Below, piece by piece: positions 50,545-59,137 of a stretch of DNA of 64,000 bases. Origin of the DNA: Acidobacteriota bacterium (GTDB lineage: Bacteria > Acidobacteriota > Aminicenantia > Aminicenantales > Saccharicenantaceae); contig JAKLEN010000001.1 in the NCBI GenBank assembly GCA_022711665.1, positions 497,179-561,178 on the forward strand, in the 5' to 3' direction. The notes beneath the pieces are model-generated. The model made no database searches. It had not been told where the DNA came from and worked only from the letters and a program-made list of their open reading frames with translations. Position numbers and translations under genes: made by a program. Position 1 is the first letter of the stretch. Each line of letters begins with the position of its first letter.

Positions 50545-51474
50545 ATGAAGGTATTCACGGGATCATCGAATCCGGCCCTGGCCCAGGAGATCGTCGACTA
50601 CCTGAAGATCGACCTCGGACGCTGCGTCCTCAAGCGCTTCAGCGATGGCGAGATCCGGTTCTACATCGACGAGAACGTCCGCGGCGAGGACGTTTTCATC
50701 ATCCAGTCGGGCTGCAGCGACGCGAACAGCCACCTGATGGAGCTGTTCATCATGATGGACGCCTTCAAGCGGGCTTCGGCCGGCCGCATCACCGCCGTCA
50801 TCCCCTACTTCGCCTACGCCCGCCAGGACTGGAAAGACAAGCCGCGGGTCCCGATCAGCGCCCGGCTGGTGGCCGATCTCATCCAGACGGCCGGGGCCAA
50901 CCGCGTCCTGACGATGGACCTCCACTCGCCCCAGATCCAGGGCTTCTTCGACATCCCCGTGGACAACCTCATCGCCACGCCGGTGCTGGCCAACCACATC
51001 AAGTCGCTCAAGCTCGGCGACGTGACCGTCGTCTCCCCCGACGCCGGCGGCGTGGGCCGGGCCCGCGTCTTCGCCAAGCGCCTCGACGCCAAGCTGGCCA
51101 TCATCGACAAGCGGCGCCCCGCGCCCAACGTGGCCGAGGTCCTGCACGTCATCGGCGACGTCGCCGGCCGCAACGTCGTCATCTACGACGACATGGTCGA
51201 CACGGCCGGCACCCTGACGCTCGGCGCCGACGCCCTGGAGAAGGAAGGCGCCAAGCGCATCTTCAGCGCCTGCACCCACCCGGTCCTCTCGGGGCCGGCC
51301 GTCGACCGCGTCATGGCTTCGAAGCTCGAACGCGTCCTCGTGACCAACACCATCCCGCTGAACGATAAGGCCGCCGCATCCGGCCGGTTCGCCGTCCTGT
51401 CCGTCGCCGAGCTCTTCGGCGAGGCCATCCGGCGGATTAACGAGGGAAGCTCCGTCAGCTCCCTGTTCGCCTAA
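50545..51474 (+). CDS. prs: Ribose-phosphate pyrophosphokinase
   Basis: Makes PRPP from ribose 5-phosphate and ATP for purine, pyrimidine, His and Trp synthesis. The 309 residues have KVFTGSSNPALAQEI, FSDGEIRFYIDENVRGEDVF, the ATP/metal segment PYFAYARQDWKDKPRVPISA, TMDLHSPQIQGFFDIPVDNL, and the PRPP loop VVIYDDMVDTAGTL. It is slightly shorter than the usual ~315. GAGGATAGG precedes the ATG. Confidence 0.98.
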   Translation: MKVFTGSSNPALAQEIVDYLKIDLGRCVLKRFSDGEIRFYIDENVRGEDVFIIQSGCSDANSHLMELFIMMDAFKRASAGRITAVIPYFAYARQDWKDKPRVPISARLVADLIQTAGANRVLTMDLHSPQIQGFFDIPVDNLIATPVLANHIKSLKLGDVTVVSPDAGGVGRARVFAKRLDAKLAIIDKRRPAPNVAEVLHVIGDVAGRNVVIYDDMVDTAGTLTLGADALEKEGAKRIFSACTHPVLSGPAVDRVMASKLERVLVTNTIPLNDKAAASGRFAVLSVAELFGEAIRRINEGSSVSSLFA

Positions 51475-51484
51475 GGAGAACACC

Positions 51485-52153
51485 ATGAACATCGTCGTCA
51501 AGACCGAAAAACGCCAGGGCTTCGGGACCAACGCCTCGCGCCGGCTCCGGGCCCAGGGATTCGTCCCGGCCGTCCTCTACGGGGAGTCCATGGAGACCAT
51601 GCCCCTCGTCCTGGCCAAGAAGGACGTCGTCGAGATCCTGCGCCAGGAAAGCGGCGAGAACACGATCTTCAAGGTGGCCGTCGAGGCCGACGCCTACGAC
51701 GCCATGATCAAGGAGATGCAGGTCGATCCGGCCACGGACGAGCTGCTCCACGTCGACCTCATCCGCATCAACATGGACAAGCCGATCCGGGTCACCGTCC
51801 CGGTCGTCCACGCCGGCGAGCCGTTCGGCGTCAAGAACGAGGGCGGATTCATCGACTTCGTCACCCGCGAGGTCGAGGTCGAGTGCCTGCCGCGCGACAT
51901 CCCCGAGAGCCTGACGATCGACATCTCGGAGCTCCACGTCAACCAGTCCTTCAAGGCCCAGGGCATGACCGTCCCGGCCGGCGTCAAGGTCCTGACCGAC
52001 CCGGCCACCGTCCTGGTCCTCATCTCCATGCCGCACAAGGAAGAGGAGCCCTTCCCCGGCGAGAAGCCGGAAGGCGAAGTGGCGGCCGAGGAGCCGAAGG
52101 AGCCCGAGGTCATCAAGAAGGAACGGGCCGAGAAGGAAGAGCCGGAGAAATAG
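51485..52153 (+). CDS. rplY: 50S ribosomal protein L25 (CTC/TL5 form)
   Basis: 5S-rRNA-binding protein in the long, two-domain form of 222 residues. The N-terminal L25 domain has RLRAQGFVPAVLYG and MQVDPATDELLHVDLIRI. The C-terminal TL5 domain has PLVVHAGEPFGVKNEGGF-like wording (VVHAGEPFGVKNEGG) and VECLPRDIPESLTIDISEL. The tail is Glu/Lys-rich and probably disordered. It lies between prs and pth, a common arrangement. Confidence 0.97.
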   Translation: MNIVVKTEKRQGFGTNASRRLRAQGFVPAVLYGESMETMPLVLAKKDVVEILRQESGENTIFKVAVEADAYDAMIKEMQVDPATDELLHVDLIRINMDKPIRVTVPVVHAGEPFGVKNEGGFIDFVTREVEVECLPRDIPESLTIDISELHVNQSFKAQGMTVPAGVKVLTDPATVLVLISMPHKEEEPFPGEKPEGEVAAEEPKEPEVIKKERAEKEEPEK

Positions 52154-52156
52154 CCC

Positions 52157-52735
52157 TTGTGGCTGGTCGTTGGCCTGGGCAATCCGGGTGACGAGTACGC
52201 GGGGACGCGGCACAACGCCGGCTTCATGCTCGTCGACCGGCTGGCCGGGGACTGGGGCGTCGAGCTCCGGGGCCGCCTGTTCAAGTCCCGCACGGCCCTG
52301 GCCCGGCGCGGCGGCGGGGACGTCCTGCTGGTCGAGCCCAAGACCTTCATGAACCTCAGCGGCGCGGCCGTGCGGGCGGCCCTCGAAGGCAAGGGGCTCG
52401 GCCCGGACCGGCTGGTCGTCGTCTATGACGACCTGGACATCCCGCTCGGCGAGATCCGGGTGCGCAAGTCGGGCCGGCCCGGCACGCACAAGGGCATGAT
52501 CTCGGTGGCCGCCGAGGTCCGGACGGACGATTTCGCCCGCGTCCGCATCGGCATCGGGCCGCTCCCAGCCGGCCGGGACGCCGCCGATTACGTCCTCGAG
52601 CCGTTCCGCAAGGCGGAGCGGGCCGACCTCGAAGAGGGCCTGGCCCGGGCCGCCGAGGCCCTGGAGATGGTCCTCGACGGGGACATCGAGAAGGCCATGA
52701 CCCGCTTCAACAAAAGGGTCGCCCCGGCCGCCTGA
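52157..52735 (+). CDS. pth: Peptidyl-tRNA hydrolase
   Basis: Recycles peptidyl-tRNA released from ribosomes. The 192 residues start at TTG, three bases after the rplY stop, and read WLVVGLGNPGDEYAGTRHNA with the catalytic His19. Other conserved parts are KTFMNLSG, VVYDDLDIPLGEIRVRKSG (catalytic Asp), GTHKGMISV (close to the usual GHNGLKS) and FARVRIGIGP. There is no in-frame ATG before the conserved N terminus. Confidence 0.96.
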   Translation: MWLVVGLGNPGDEYAGTRHNAGFMLVDRLAGDWGVELRGRLFKSRTALARRGGGDVLLVEPKTFMNLSGAAVRAALEGKGLGPDRLVVVYDDLDIPLGEIRVRKSGRPGTHKGMISVAAEVRTDDFARVRIGIGPLPAGRDAADYVLEPFRKAERADLEEGLARAAEALEMVLDGDIEKAMTRFNKRVAPAA

Positions 52736-52745
52736 ACGGCCGGAG

Positions 52746-52773
52746 TTGCAATTTGCCGGGAATCGTCTAGAAT
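52746..52773 (+). promoter_or_regulatory. Promoter of the rpsF-rpsR-rplI-dnaB operon
   Basis: TTGCAA (52746-52751) and TAGAAT (52768-52773) are 16 bp apart, giving a leader of about 55 nt. Confidence 0.6.
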
Positions 52774-52786
52774 AGCGTTTTCGACC

Positions 52787-52835
52787 CCTTGCTCCTTCCC
52801 GAGGGAAGGGGCTGCTAAACCATAAGGAGGTCTCG
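52787..52835 (+). promoter_or_regulatory. rpsF leader hairpin, possible S6-S18 autoregulatory site
   Basis: The leader has CCTTCCC-GA-GGGAAGG within a larger CCCCTT...AAGGGG pairing, then AAGGAGG before the TTG start. Many bacteria regulate rpsF by S6-S18 binding to a leader hairpin. Whether this hairpin fits that motif was not tested. Confidence 0.3.
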
Positions 52836-53216
52836 TTGAGACAATACGAAACGGGGTTCGTTCTCTCCCCCAATCTCTCCGAAGAAGAGACGACTCAGTT
52901 CTTGCAGCAGATGGCCGAGATCGTGGCCCAGAAGAAGGGGCGCATGGTCAAGCAGGACGTCTGGGGCAAGCGCCGCTTGGCCTTCCCGATCAAGCGCTTC
53001 CAGGAAGGCCTGTACGTGTTCTTCACCTACGACGGCGGCGGGGACGTGTCCGCGGAGCTGGAGCGCCGGTTCAAGCAGTCAGATCACGTCATCCGGTTCA
53101 TGACCGTGCTCAAGGATCCGCGGGACATGGCCCGGCGGAAGAAGAAGAGGCGCGCCGAAGAGGCCGCCCCGGCTCCGGCCGCGCCCGCCGCGACCGAAGT
53201 GAAAGAGGAGAAGTGA
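52836..53216 (+). CDS. rpsF: 30S ribosomal protein S6
   Basis: A 126-residue S6 protein starting at TTG, with a strong AAGGAGG 5 bp upstream. It reads [17 protein letters not shown], then [21 protein letters not shown], ending in the usual VIRFMTVL strand. It has a low-complexity Ala/Pro/Lys C-terminal tail. It forms a heterodimer with S18, encoded 1 bp downstream. Confidence 0.97.
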   Translation: MRQYETGFVLSPNLSEEETTQFLQQMAEIVAQKKGRMVKQDVWGKRRLAFPIKRFQEGLYVFFTYDGGGDVSAELERRFKQSDHVIRFMTVLKDPRDMARRKKKRRAEEAAPAPAAPAATEVKEEK

Positions 53217-53217
53217 C

Positions 53218-53484
53218 ATGCCGCGAGACGATAGACCCGAACGGAGCGAGCGCGGCGGCTACCGGAAGTATTTCGCCCCCAAGAGGAAATTCTGCCGGTT
53301 CTGCCAGAGGGATGTCCGCGGCATCGACTACAAGGCCGTCGAGATCCTGAAGAAGTACATCCCCGACCGGGGCCGCATCACCCCGCGCCGGATCACCGGG
53401 ACCTGCGCCTTCCATCAGCGCAAGCTGGCCCTGGCCGTCAAGCGGGCCCGCCTCATGGCCCTGCTCCCCTACGTCGAGGACTGA
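53218..53484 (+). CDS. rpsR: 30S ribosomal protein S18 (zinc-like form)
   Basis: An 88-residue S18 protein: [53 protein letters not shown] (split), [10 protein letters not shown]. The CxxC and CxxH residues point to a zinc-binding form. It is tightly placed between rpsF and rplI. Confidence 0.97.
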   Translation: MPRDDRPERSERGGYRKYFAPKRKFCRFCQRDVRGIDYKAVEILKKYIPDRGRITPRRITGTCAFHQRKLALAVKRARLMALLPYVED

Positions 53485-53485
53485 C

Positions 53486-54004
53486 ATGAAGGTCATCCTG
53501 AAGCAGGACGTGGAGAAGCTCGGGCGCCGCGGCGACGTCGTCAACGTCGCCCCCGGCTACGGGCGCAACTATCTCATCCCCCGGAAGATGGCCCTGGCCG
53601 TCACGGCCACGAACCTGAAGGCCATCGAGATCGAGCGGGCGGCCCTGAAGAAGAAGCTGGAAGCCGAGCGCAAGACCTTCCAGTCGCTCGTCGAGAAGCT
53701 CAACCAGGTCTCCCTGACCTTCACCCGGAGGGCGGGCGACAAGGACGTCATCTTCGGCTCGGTCTCGGCCGGCGACGTCAAGGAGGCTCTGGACGCCCTG
53801 GGCTTCGACGTCGACAAGAAGAAGATCCAGATGGACGAGCCGATCAAGCGGCTCGGGCATTTCGCCGTCCCGGTCAAGATCAGCATGGACGACCGGGCCG
53901 AGGTCAAGATCGACGTCGTCCGCGAGGAGGTCGAGGGCGCGCCCGCGGCCTCCGAGCCGGCCGGGGAGAAGCCGGCCGAGGAGAAGACGCCCGAGAAGTC
54001 CTGA
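53486..54004 (+). CDS. rplI: 50S ribosomal protein L9
   Basis: A 172-residue L9 protein. The N-terminal domain has KVILKQDVEKLGRRGDVVNV and PGYGRNYLIPRKMA. A long connecting helix (residues ~45-75) leads to the C-terminal RNA-binding domain with FGSVSAGDVKEALD. The Glu/Pro-rich tail beyond residue ~150 is an extension. It is third in the rpsF-rpsR-rplI-dnaB group. Confidence 0.97.
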   Translation: MKVILKQDVEKLGRRGDVVNVAPGYGRNYLIPRKMALAVTATNLKAIEIERAALKKKLEAERKTFQSLVEKLNQVSLTFTRRAGDKDVIFGSVSAGDVKEALDALGFDVDKKKIQMDEPIKRLGHFAVPVKISMDDRAEVKIDVVREEVEGAPAASEPAGEKPAEEKTPEKS

Positions 54005-54041
54005 GCGTTCCCGGCCGCGGGGCGGCCGGTCAGAGGTGGTC

Positions 54042-55397
54042 ATGGAACTCGACACGATGTTCCTGAAGAGGACGCCGCCGCACAGTGTCGAGGCCGAACG
54101 GACCGTCCTCGGCGGGATCCTGGTCCAGAACAGCAACCTCAACGTCGTCCTGTCGACGATCGCGCCCGAGGATCTCTACCTGGAAGCCCACCGGAAGATC
54201 CTCGAGCGCATCATCTCCCTGATCGACAAGGGCCTGCCCGTCGAGCTCCTCAGCCTGACCGAGGACGCCCAGCGGGCCGGCATCCTGGAGGAGATCGGCG
54301 GGGCGGCCTACCTGGCTTCGCTCCTGGACGGCGTGCCCCGGAACCTCAACGTCGAGTACTACGCCCGGATCATCAAGGAAAAAGCGCTGCTGCGCCGGCT
54401 GATCGTCTCCTCGACCAAGATCATCCAGGAGAGCTACGACCAGAAGGAGGACGCCGACGAGCTGCTCAACGCGGCCCAGGCGGCCATCGTCGAGGTCGCC
54501 GACCAGCGCATCAAGCCCGGCTTCCGGCCCATGAGCCAGCTGACCGGGCCGACCCTGGACCTCATCCGCGAGACGGCCGCGCGCAAGGAGGCCGTCACCG
54601 GCGTGCCCTCGGGCTTCCGCTACCTGGACGCCATGACGGCCGGCTTCCAGCCTTCGGAGCTGGTCATCCTGGCGGCCCGGCCGTCCATGGGCAAGACGGC
54701 CATGGGCCTGAACATCTCCCACCACGTCGGTCTCAAGACCGACAAGGCCGTCGGCTTCTTCTCCATGGAGATGTCCGAATCGCAGATCGTCATGCGGCTG
54801 CTCTGCGCCGAGGCCCAGATCGACATCAAGAAGGCCCGGACCGGCTACCTCAGCGACCGCGACTTCGAGAAGCTCAAGCTGGCCGGCGAGGCCCTGTCCC
54901 GGGCCCGCATCTACATCGACGAGTCGGCGGCCCTGACCATCATGGAGATGAAGGCCAAGAGCCGGCGGCTGAAGATGGAGCAGCGCCTGGACATCATCTT
55001 CATCGACTACATCCAGCTCATGCGCACGGGCGGGCGGTTCGAGAACCGCAACCAGGAGATGTCGTTCATCTCCCGCTCCCTCAAGGAGCTGGCCAAGGAG
55101 CTGCGCATCCCGGTCGTCGGCATCTCCCAGCTCAGCCGGGCCCCGGAGAAGGGCCGGCGCGAGCCCAAGCCCATGCTCTCCGACCTGCGCGAGTCGGGGG
55201 CCATCGAGCAGGACGCCGACCTGGTCATCTTCATCTACCGGCCGGAGTTCTACCACCCGGACGACGAGAGCCTCCGGGGCGTGGCCGAGGTCAGCATCGC
55301 CAAGCAGCGGAACGGCCCGATCGGCAACATCCAGATGGCCTTCATCCGCGAATACGCCCGCTTCGCCGACATGGAACAGATCGCGCCGGAGTACTGA
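54042..55397 (+). CDS. dnaB: Replicative DNA helicase
   Basis: Hexameric fork helicase. The 451 residues (start ATG at 54042, with AGAGGTGG upstream) have an N-terminal domain (PPHSVEAERTVLGGILVQNS), a linker helix, and a RecA-like domain. Walker A is ARPSMGKTAMGLNI, followed by FFSMEMSESQIVMRLL, Walker B IIFIDYIQLM and DLRESGAIEQDADLVIFIYR. No intein is present. An S6-S18-L9-DnaB order is common in bacteria. Confidence 0.97.
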   Translation: MELDTMFLKRTPPHSVEAERTVLGGILVQNSNLNVVLSTIAPEDLYLEAHRKILERIISLIDKGLPVELLSLTEDAQRAGILEEIGGAAYLASLLDGVPRNLNVEYYARIIKEKALLRRLIVSSTKIIQESYDQKEDADELLNAAQAAIVEVADQRIKPGFRPMSQLTGPTLDLIRETAARKEAVTGVPSGFRYLDAMTAGFQPSELVILAARPSMGKTAMGLNISHHVGLKTDKAVGFFSMEMSESQIVMRLLCAEAQIDIKKARTGYLSDRDFEKLKLAGEALSRARIYIDESAALTIMEMKAKSRRLKMEQRLDIIFIDYIQLMRTGGRFENRNQEMSFISRSLKELAKELRIPVVGISQLSRAPEKGRREPKPMLSDLRESGAIEQDADLVIFIYRPEFYHPDDESLRGVAEVSIAKQRNGPIGNIQMAFIREYARFADMEQIAPEY

Positions 55398-55454
55398 ACC
55401 CGGGCTATCCATGAGAACGCGAGCGGCTGATCCCGGATCGGGCGGCGGGCGGGG

Positions 55455-56819
55455 ATGAAGGACAAGACCGTCTTTATCTGCCAGGGCTGCGGGGCCCGCT
55501 TCCCGAAGTGGATGGGCCGCTGCTCGTCCTGCGGCGAGTGGAACACCCTGGTCGAGGAGATCGAGGACGAGGCCCAGACCGGCGCCGGCGGGCTGACCTA
55601 CGCCCCGGCCGAGCCCGTCCTCTACAAGGATATCCAGGACGTCCCCCGGCAACGGATCGCCGTCGGGATCGAGGACGTCAACAAGGTCCTCGGCGGCGGC
55701 CTGGTCGCCGGCTCGGTCGTCCTGGTCGGCGGCGAGCCGGGGATCGGCAAGTCCACGCTGCTCCTCCAGGTGGCCCGGGACATGGCCGGGGACTCCGGCT
55801 CCGTCCTCTACGTCTCCGGGGAGGAGTCGCTGGAGCAGATCAAGCTCCGGGGCGACCGGCTGGGCGTCCGGGACGGCCGGCTCTATCTCCTGGCGGAGAC
55901 CAACCTCGAACGCATCCTGGCCCAGGCCGAGCGCCTGGCCCCCAGGATCCTGGTCGTCGATTCCATCCAGACCGTCTTCTCGACCCGCATGACCTCCGGG
56001 CCGGGCACGATCAGCCAGGTCCGCGAGGCGGCCAACCAGATCTTCCGCTTCGCCAAGACGCGGCAGGTCCCGGCCTTCATCGTCGGCCACATCACCAAGG
56101 ACGGGTCGCTGGCCGGCCCCAAGTCCCTCGAGCATATCGTCGACGTCGTCCTCCTGTTCGAGGGCGAGCGCGACCACAGCCAGCGCGTCCTGCGGGCCAT
56201 GAAGAACCGCTTCGGGCCCGTCTCCGAGCTGGCCGTGTTCGAGATGACCGCGGCCGGGCTCCAGCCCATCCTCAATCCCTCGGCCTTCTTCCTGCGCGAG
56301 CGGCCGCGCGACGAGGCCGGCAGCGCCGTCGTCTGCACGGTCAAGGGCACCCGGCCGCTCCTGGCCGAGATCCAGGCCCTGGTCTCCTCGACCCTGTTCG
56401 CCGGCAACCCCCGGCGCATGACCATCGGCCTCGACCACTACCGGACGGCCATGCTGATGGCCCTGGTCGAGAAAAAGGCCGGCTACAGCTTCGCCGGGGA
56501 GGACATCTACCTCAACGTGGCCGGCGGCATGTCGATCGACGAGCCTGCCGTCGACCTGGGCGTGGTCATGGCCGTGGTCTCCTCCCTCAAGAACATGCCC
56601 CTGCCCCAGGACATGGCTTTCTTCGGCGAGGTCGGCCTGTCCGGCGAGATCCGCTCCGTGGCCCAGCCCCTGGTCCGGATCAAGGAGGCCCGGGCCCTGG
56701 GCTTCGGCGCCGTCATGCTGCCGGCCGGCTCTCTGGCCGGCCTCGGGCGGGAGGACCTGCCGGACATCGAGTGCCTGGGCGTGCGGACCGTCCGCGAGGC
56801 CCTGCAGCGCGTTTTTTGA
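55455..56819 (+). CDS. radA: DNA repair protein RadA/Sms
   Basis: Branch-migration ATPase in recombinational repair. The 454 residues start with a C4 zinc finger (CQGCGARFPKWMGRCSSCGE). Walker A is GGEPGIGKSTLLLQVA, and the RadA-specific KNRFG motif is present (MKNRFGPVSELAVFEM). The C-terminal Lon-like domain has IYLNVAGGMSIDEPAVDLGV (split) and FFGEVGLSGEIR. The start ATG has GGCGGGG upstream. Confidence 0.97.
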   Translation: MKDKTVFICQGCGARFPKWMGRCSSCGEWNTLVEEIEDEAQTGAGGLTYAPAEPVLYKDIQDVPRQRIAVGIEDVNKVLGGGLVAGSVVLVGGEPGIGKSTLLLQVARDMAGDSGSVLYVSGEESLEQIKLRGDRLGVRDGRLYLLAETNLERILAQAERLAPRILVVDSIQTVFSTRMTSGPGTISQVREAANQIFRFAKTRQVPAFIVGHITKDGSLAGPKSLEHIVDVVLLFEGERDHSQRVLRAMKNRFGPVSELAVFEMTAAGLQPILNPSAFFLRERPRDEAGSAVVCTVKGTRPLLAEIQALVSSTLFAGNPRRMTIGLDHYRTAMLMALVEKKAGYSFAGEDIYLNVAGGMSIDEPAVDLGVVMAVVSSLKNMPLPQDMAFFGEVGLSGEIRSVAQPLVRIKEARALGFGAVMLPAGSLAGLGREDLPDIECLGVRTVREALQRVF

Positions 56820-56872
56820 GCGGCCGACAGGCTCGCGACAGGATATAAAGGAAGGCTCGCAAGGAGCGGGAC

Positions 56873-57862
56873 ATGGGCATCTGGCTTTTCCGGCTGTTCG
56901 TGCTCGGACTGATCACCGTCGGCGGATATTTCTACCCGCCTTTCCGGCTGACCGCGCTTCCCGGGGCGGCGGTCGCCTGCGCCGTCGGCGCGCTGATGAT
57001 GGTCATCGAGACCCGCGTCCGGCGGGCCCCCTTCCGGGTCCTCTGGAGCGCCGGCGCCGGGCTGCTCATCGGCGTCTTCGTCGGCTGGCTCTTCGGCGCC
57101 ATCTACCATTCCGTCGTCCGGACGGCCGAGATGGGCACCTTCATCCGGATCTTCTTCGTGGTCATCATGCCCTACATCGGGGTCCTGGTCGGGACGAAGA
57201 AGCCGGAATGGTTCGATCCCGCCCACGTCGTCGGGCTGTTCAAGGAGAAGCGGGCCGGCCGCAGCTTCAAGATCCTGGACACCAGCGTCATCATCGACGG
57301 CCGCATCGCCGACCTCTGCGACACGGGCTTCGTCGAGGGCACGCTGGTCATCCCCCAGTTCGTCCTCAAGGAGCTGCACCTGGTGGCCGACTCCCCCGAC
57401 GCGCTGAAGCGGCAGCGGGGACGGCGGGGCCTGGACGTCCTCGACCATCTCCAGAAGTCGTCCCAGGTCGAGACCGTCCTCTCGGACGCCGACTTCCCCG
57501 AGGCCCGCGACGTCGATTCCAAGCTCATCGAGCTGGCCAAGACGATGGACGGCAAGATCGTCACCAACGACTTCAACCTGAACAAGGTCGCCCGCATCCA
57601 CGGCATCAAGGTCCTCAACATCAACGAGCTGGTCAACTCCATGCGCCCGGTCGCCCTGCCCGGCGAGACCATGAACGTCTTCATCCTCAAGGAGGGCAAG
57701 GAGAAGGACCAGGGCGTCGCCTACCTCGAGGACGGGACGATGGTCGTGGTCGACAACGCCCGGAAGGCGATCGGCCAGACGCTCGATGTCACGGTGACGT
57801 CCGTCCTGCAGACGACGGTCGGCAAGATGATCTTCGGCCGCTACAACGGAGAGGCCAAGTGA
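56873..57862 (+). CDS. YacL-like membrane PIN-TRAM protein
   Basis: A 329-residue protein with about four N-terminal membrane segments (residues 1-105), a PIN nuclease domain with ILDTSVIIDGRIADLCDTGF, VLKELHLVADSPD and DGKIVTNDFNLNKVA (the usual acidic metal residues), and a C-terminal TRAM domain (DQGVAYLEDGTMVVVDNARK). This is the architecture of Bacillus YacL, of unclear role, possibly RNA cleavage at the membrane. In Bacillus the order is radA-disA-yacL-ispD-ispF; the same order is seen here without disA. The stop overlaps the ispD GTG. Confidence 0.92.
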   Translation: MGIWLFRLFVLGLITVGGYFYPPFRLTALPGAAVACAVGALMMVIETRVRRAPFRVLWSAGAGLLIGVFVGWLFGAIYHSVVRTAEMGTFIRIFFVVIMPYIGVLVGTKKPEWFDPAHVVGLFKEKRAGRSFKILDTSVIIDGRIADLCDTGFVEGTLVIPQFVLKELHLVADSPDALKRQRGRRGLDVLDHLQKSSQVETVLSDADFPEARDVDSKLIELAKTMDGKIVTNDFNLNKVARIHGIKVLNINELVNSMRPVALPGETMNVFILKEGKEKDQGVAYLEDGTMVVVDNARKAIGQTLDVTVTSVLQTTVGKMIFGRYNGEAK

Positions 57863-58533
57863 GCGGCGTCGCGGCCATCATCGTCGCCGCCGGGGCGGGC
57901 AAGCGCTTCGGCCAGCCCAAGCAGTTCGCCTACCTGCGGGCCAAGCCCGTCCTGGAGTGGACCCTGGAGCGCTTCCAGGCCCATCCCGAAGTGGCGGCCG
58001 TCGCCCTGGTCCTGCCCGACGAGCGGGACCTCAAGCACTACCGCCTGCGCTATCCCAAGATCGTCGACATCGTTCGCGGCGGCGAGCGGCGCCAGGACTC
58101 GGTCTGGCAGGGCTTCCGGCTCCTGAACGAAACGGCGCCCGAGATAGTCCTGGTCCACGACGGGGCCCGGCCCCTGGCCGGGGCGGACCTCATCTCCCGG
58201 ATCATCGCCGCGGCCCGGGCCGGCGGGGCGGCCGTGCCGGTCCTGCCGATCGAGGACACCGTCAAGGAGGTCCGCGACGGCCTGGTCGCCGCCACGATCG
58301 ACCGGACCCGCCTCTACCGGGCCCAGACGCCCCAGGGCTTCCTCTACGGCGTCCTGGCCACGGCCCTGGAGGCGGCCCGCCGGGACAGGTTCTACGGCAC
58401 CGACGAGGCCGCCCTGGTCGAGCGCGCCGGCCTGCCCGTGACGGCCGTGCCGGGCGACGCCCGGAACATCAAGATCACGACGCCCGTCGACATCCCCATC
58501 GCGGAGGCCCTGCTCAATGCCCTCGAAGACTAG
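57859..58533 (+). CDS. ispD: 2-C-methyl-D-erythritol 4-phosphate cytidylyltransferase
   Basis: MEP pathway enzyme making CDP-ME. The 224 residues start at GTG (GTGA overlap) with AAIIVAAGAGKRFGQPKQFA. Next come VRGGERRQDSVWQGF and LVHDGARPLA, and the C-terminal TRLYRAQTPQGFLYG. It ends in DARNIKITTPVDIPIAEALL. It overlaps ispF by 17 bp. Confidence 0.96.
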   Translation: MSGVAAIIVAAGAGKRFGQPKQFAYLRAKPVLEWTLERFQAHPEVAAVALVLPDERDLKHYRLRYPKIVDIVRGGERRQDSVWQGFRLLNETAPEIVLVHDGARPLAGADLISRIIAAARAGGAAVPVLPIEDTVKEVRDGLVAATIDRTRLYRAQTPQGFLYGVLATALEAARRDRFYGTDEAALVERAGLPVTAVPGDARNIKITTPVDIPIAEALLNALED

Positions 58534-59005
58534 GACCGGCTTCGGCTACGACATCCACCGGCTCGAGGCGGGCCGCCGGCTCGTCCTCGGCGGGGTCGAC
58601 ATCCCGCACCCGGCCGGGCTCCTCGGCCACTCCGATGGAGACGCCCTGGTCCACGCCGTCATCGACGCCCTGCTCGGCGCCCTGGCCGAGGGCGATATCG
58701 GGGCCCTCTTCCCCGACACGGACCCGCGCTACAAGGGCGCCCGGAGCCTGGGGCTGCTGGAGACGGTCATGGGACGGCTGCGGGCCCGCGGCGCGGCGGT
58801 GGTCAACGTCGACGCCGTCATCGTCGCCGAAGAGCCGAAGATGGGGCCGCACATCCCGGCCATGAGGGCCGCGCTGGCGCCCGTCCTCGGCCTCCCCGAA
58901 ACGGCCGTCGGCCTCAAGGCCAAGACCAACGAGGGCCTCGGCCCCGTCGGCGAGCGGCGGGCTATCGCCTGCTTCGCCGTCGCGCTCCTTTCCTGGCCCG
59001 ACTGA
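58517..59005 (+). CDS. ispF: 2-C-methyl-D-erythritol 2,4-cyclodiphosphate synthase
   Basis: MEP pathway cyclase, a trimer with a zinc site. The 162 residues have RTGFGYDIHRLEAGRRLVLG (metal Asp and His), GLLGHSDGDALVHAVIDAL (metal His), DIGALFPDTDPRYKG and the C-terminal LKAKTNEGLGPVGERRAIAC with the conserved Thr/Glu. The start overlaps ispD. Confidence 0.97.
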   Translation: MPSKTRTGFGYDIHRLEAGRRLVLGGVDIPHPAGLLGHSDGDALVHAVIDALLGALAEGDIGALFPDTDPRYKGARSLGLLETVMGRLRARGAAVVNVDAVIVAEEPKMGPHIPAMRAALAPVLGLPETAVGLKAKTNEGLGPVGERRAIACFAVALLSWPD

Positions 59006-59137
59006 CGGTCCTTCTTCGGCCGTTTCTTCCCCTGGATAACCGCGCCGCGCCTTCAGGCCTCGTTTGCCGGGCCCTGGTTGACTTGGCCGGGCGATGCGCA
59101 TATCCTCCGGTTCTTATCGGCTTCACGAGGAGGACGC

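Noticed and set aside
54030..56438. 802-residue minus-strand frame opposite dnaB and radA
   Set aside because: Shadow of two well-identified genes with intact catalytic motifs on the plus strand.
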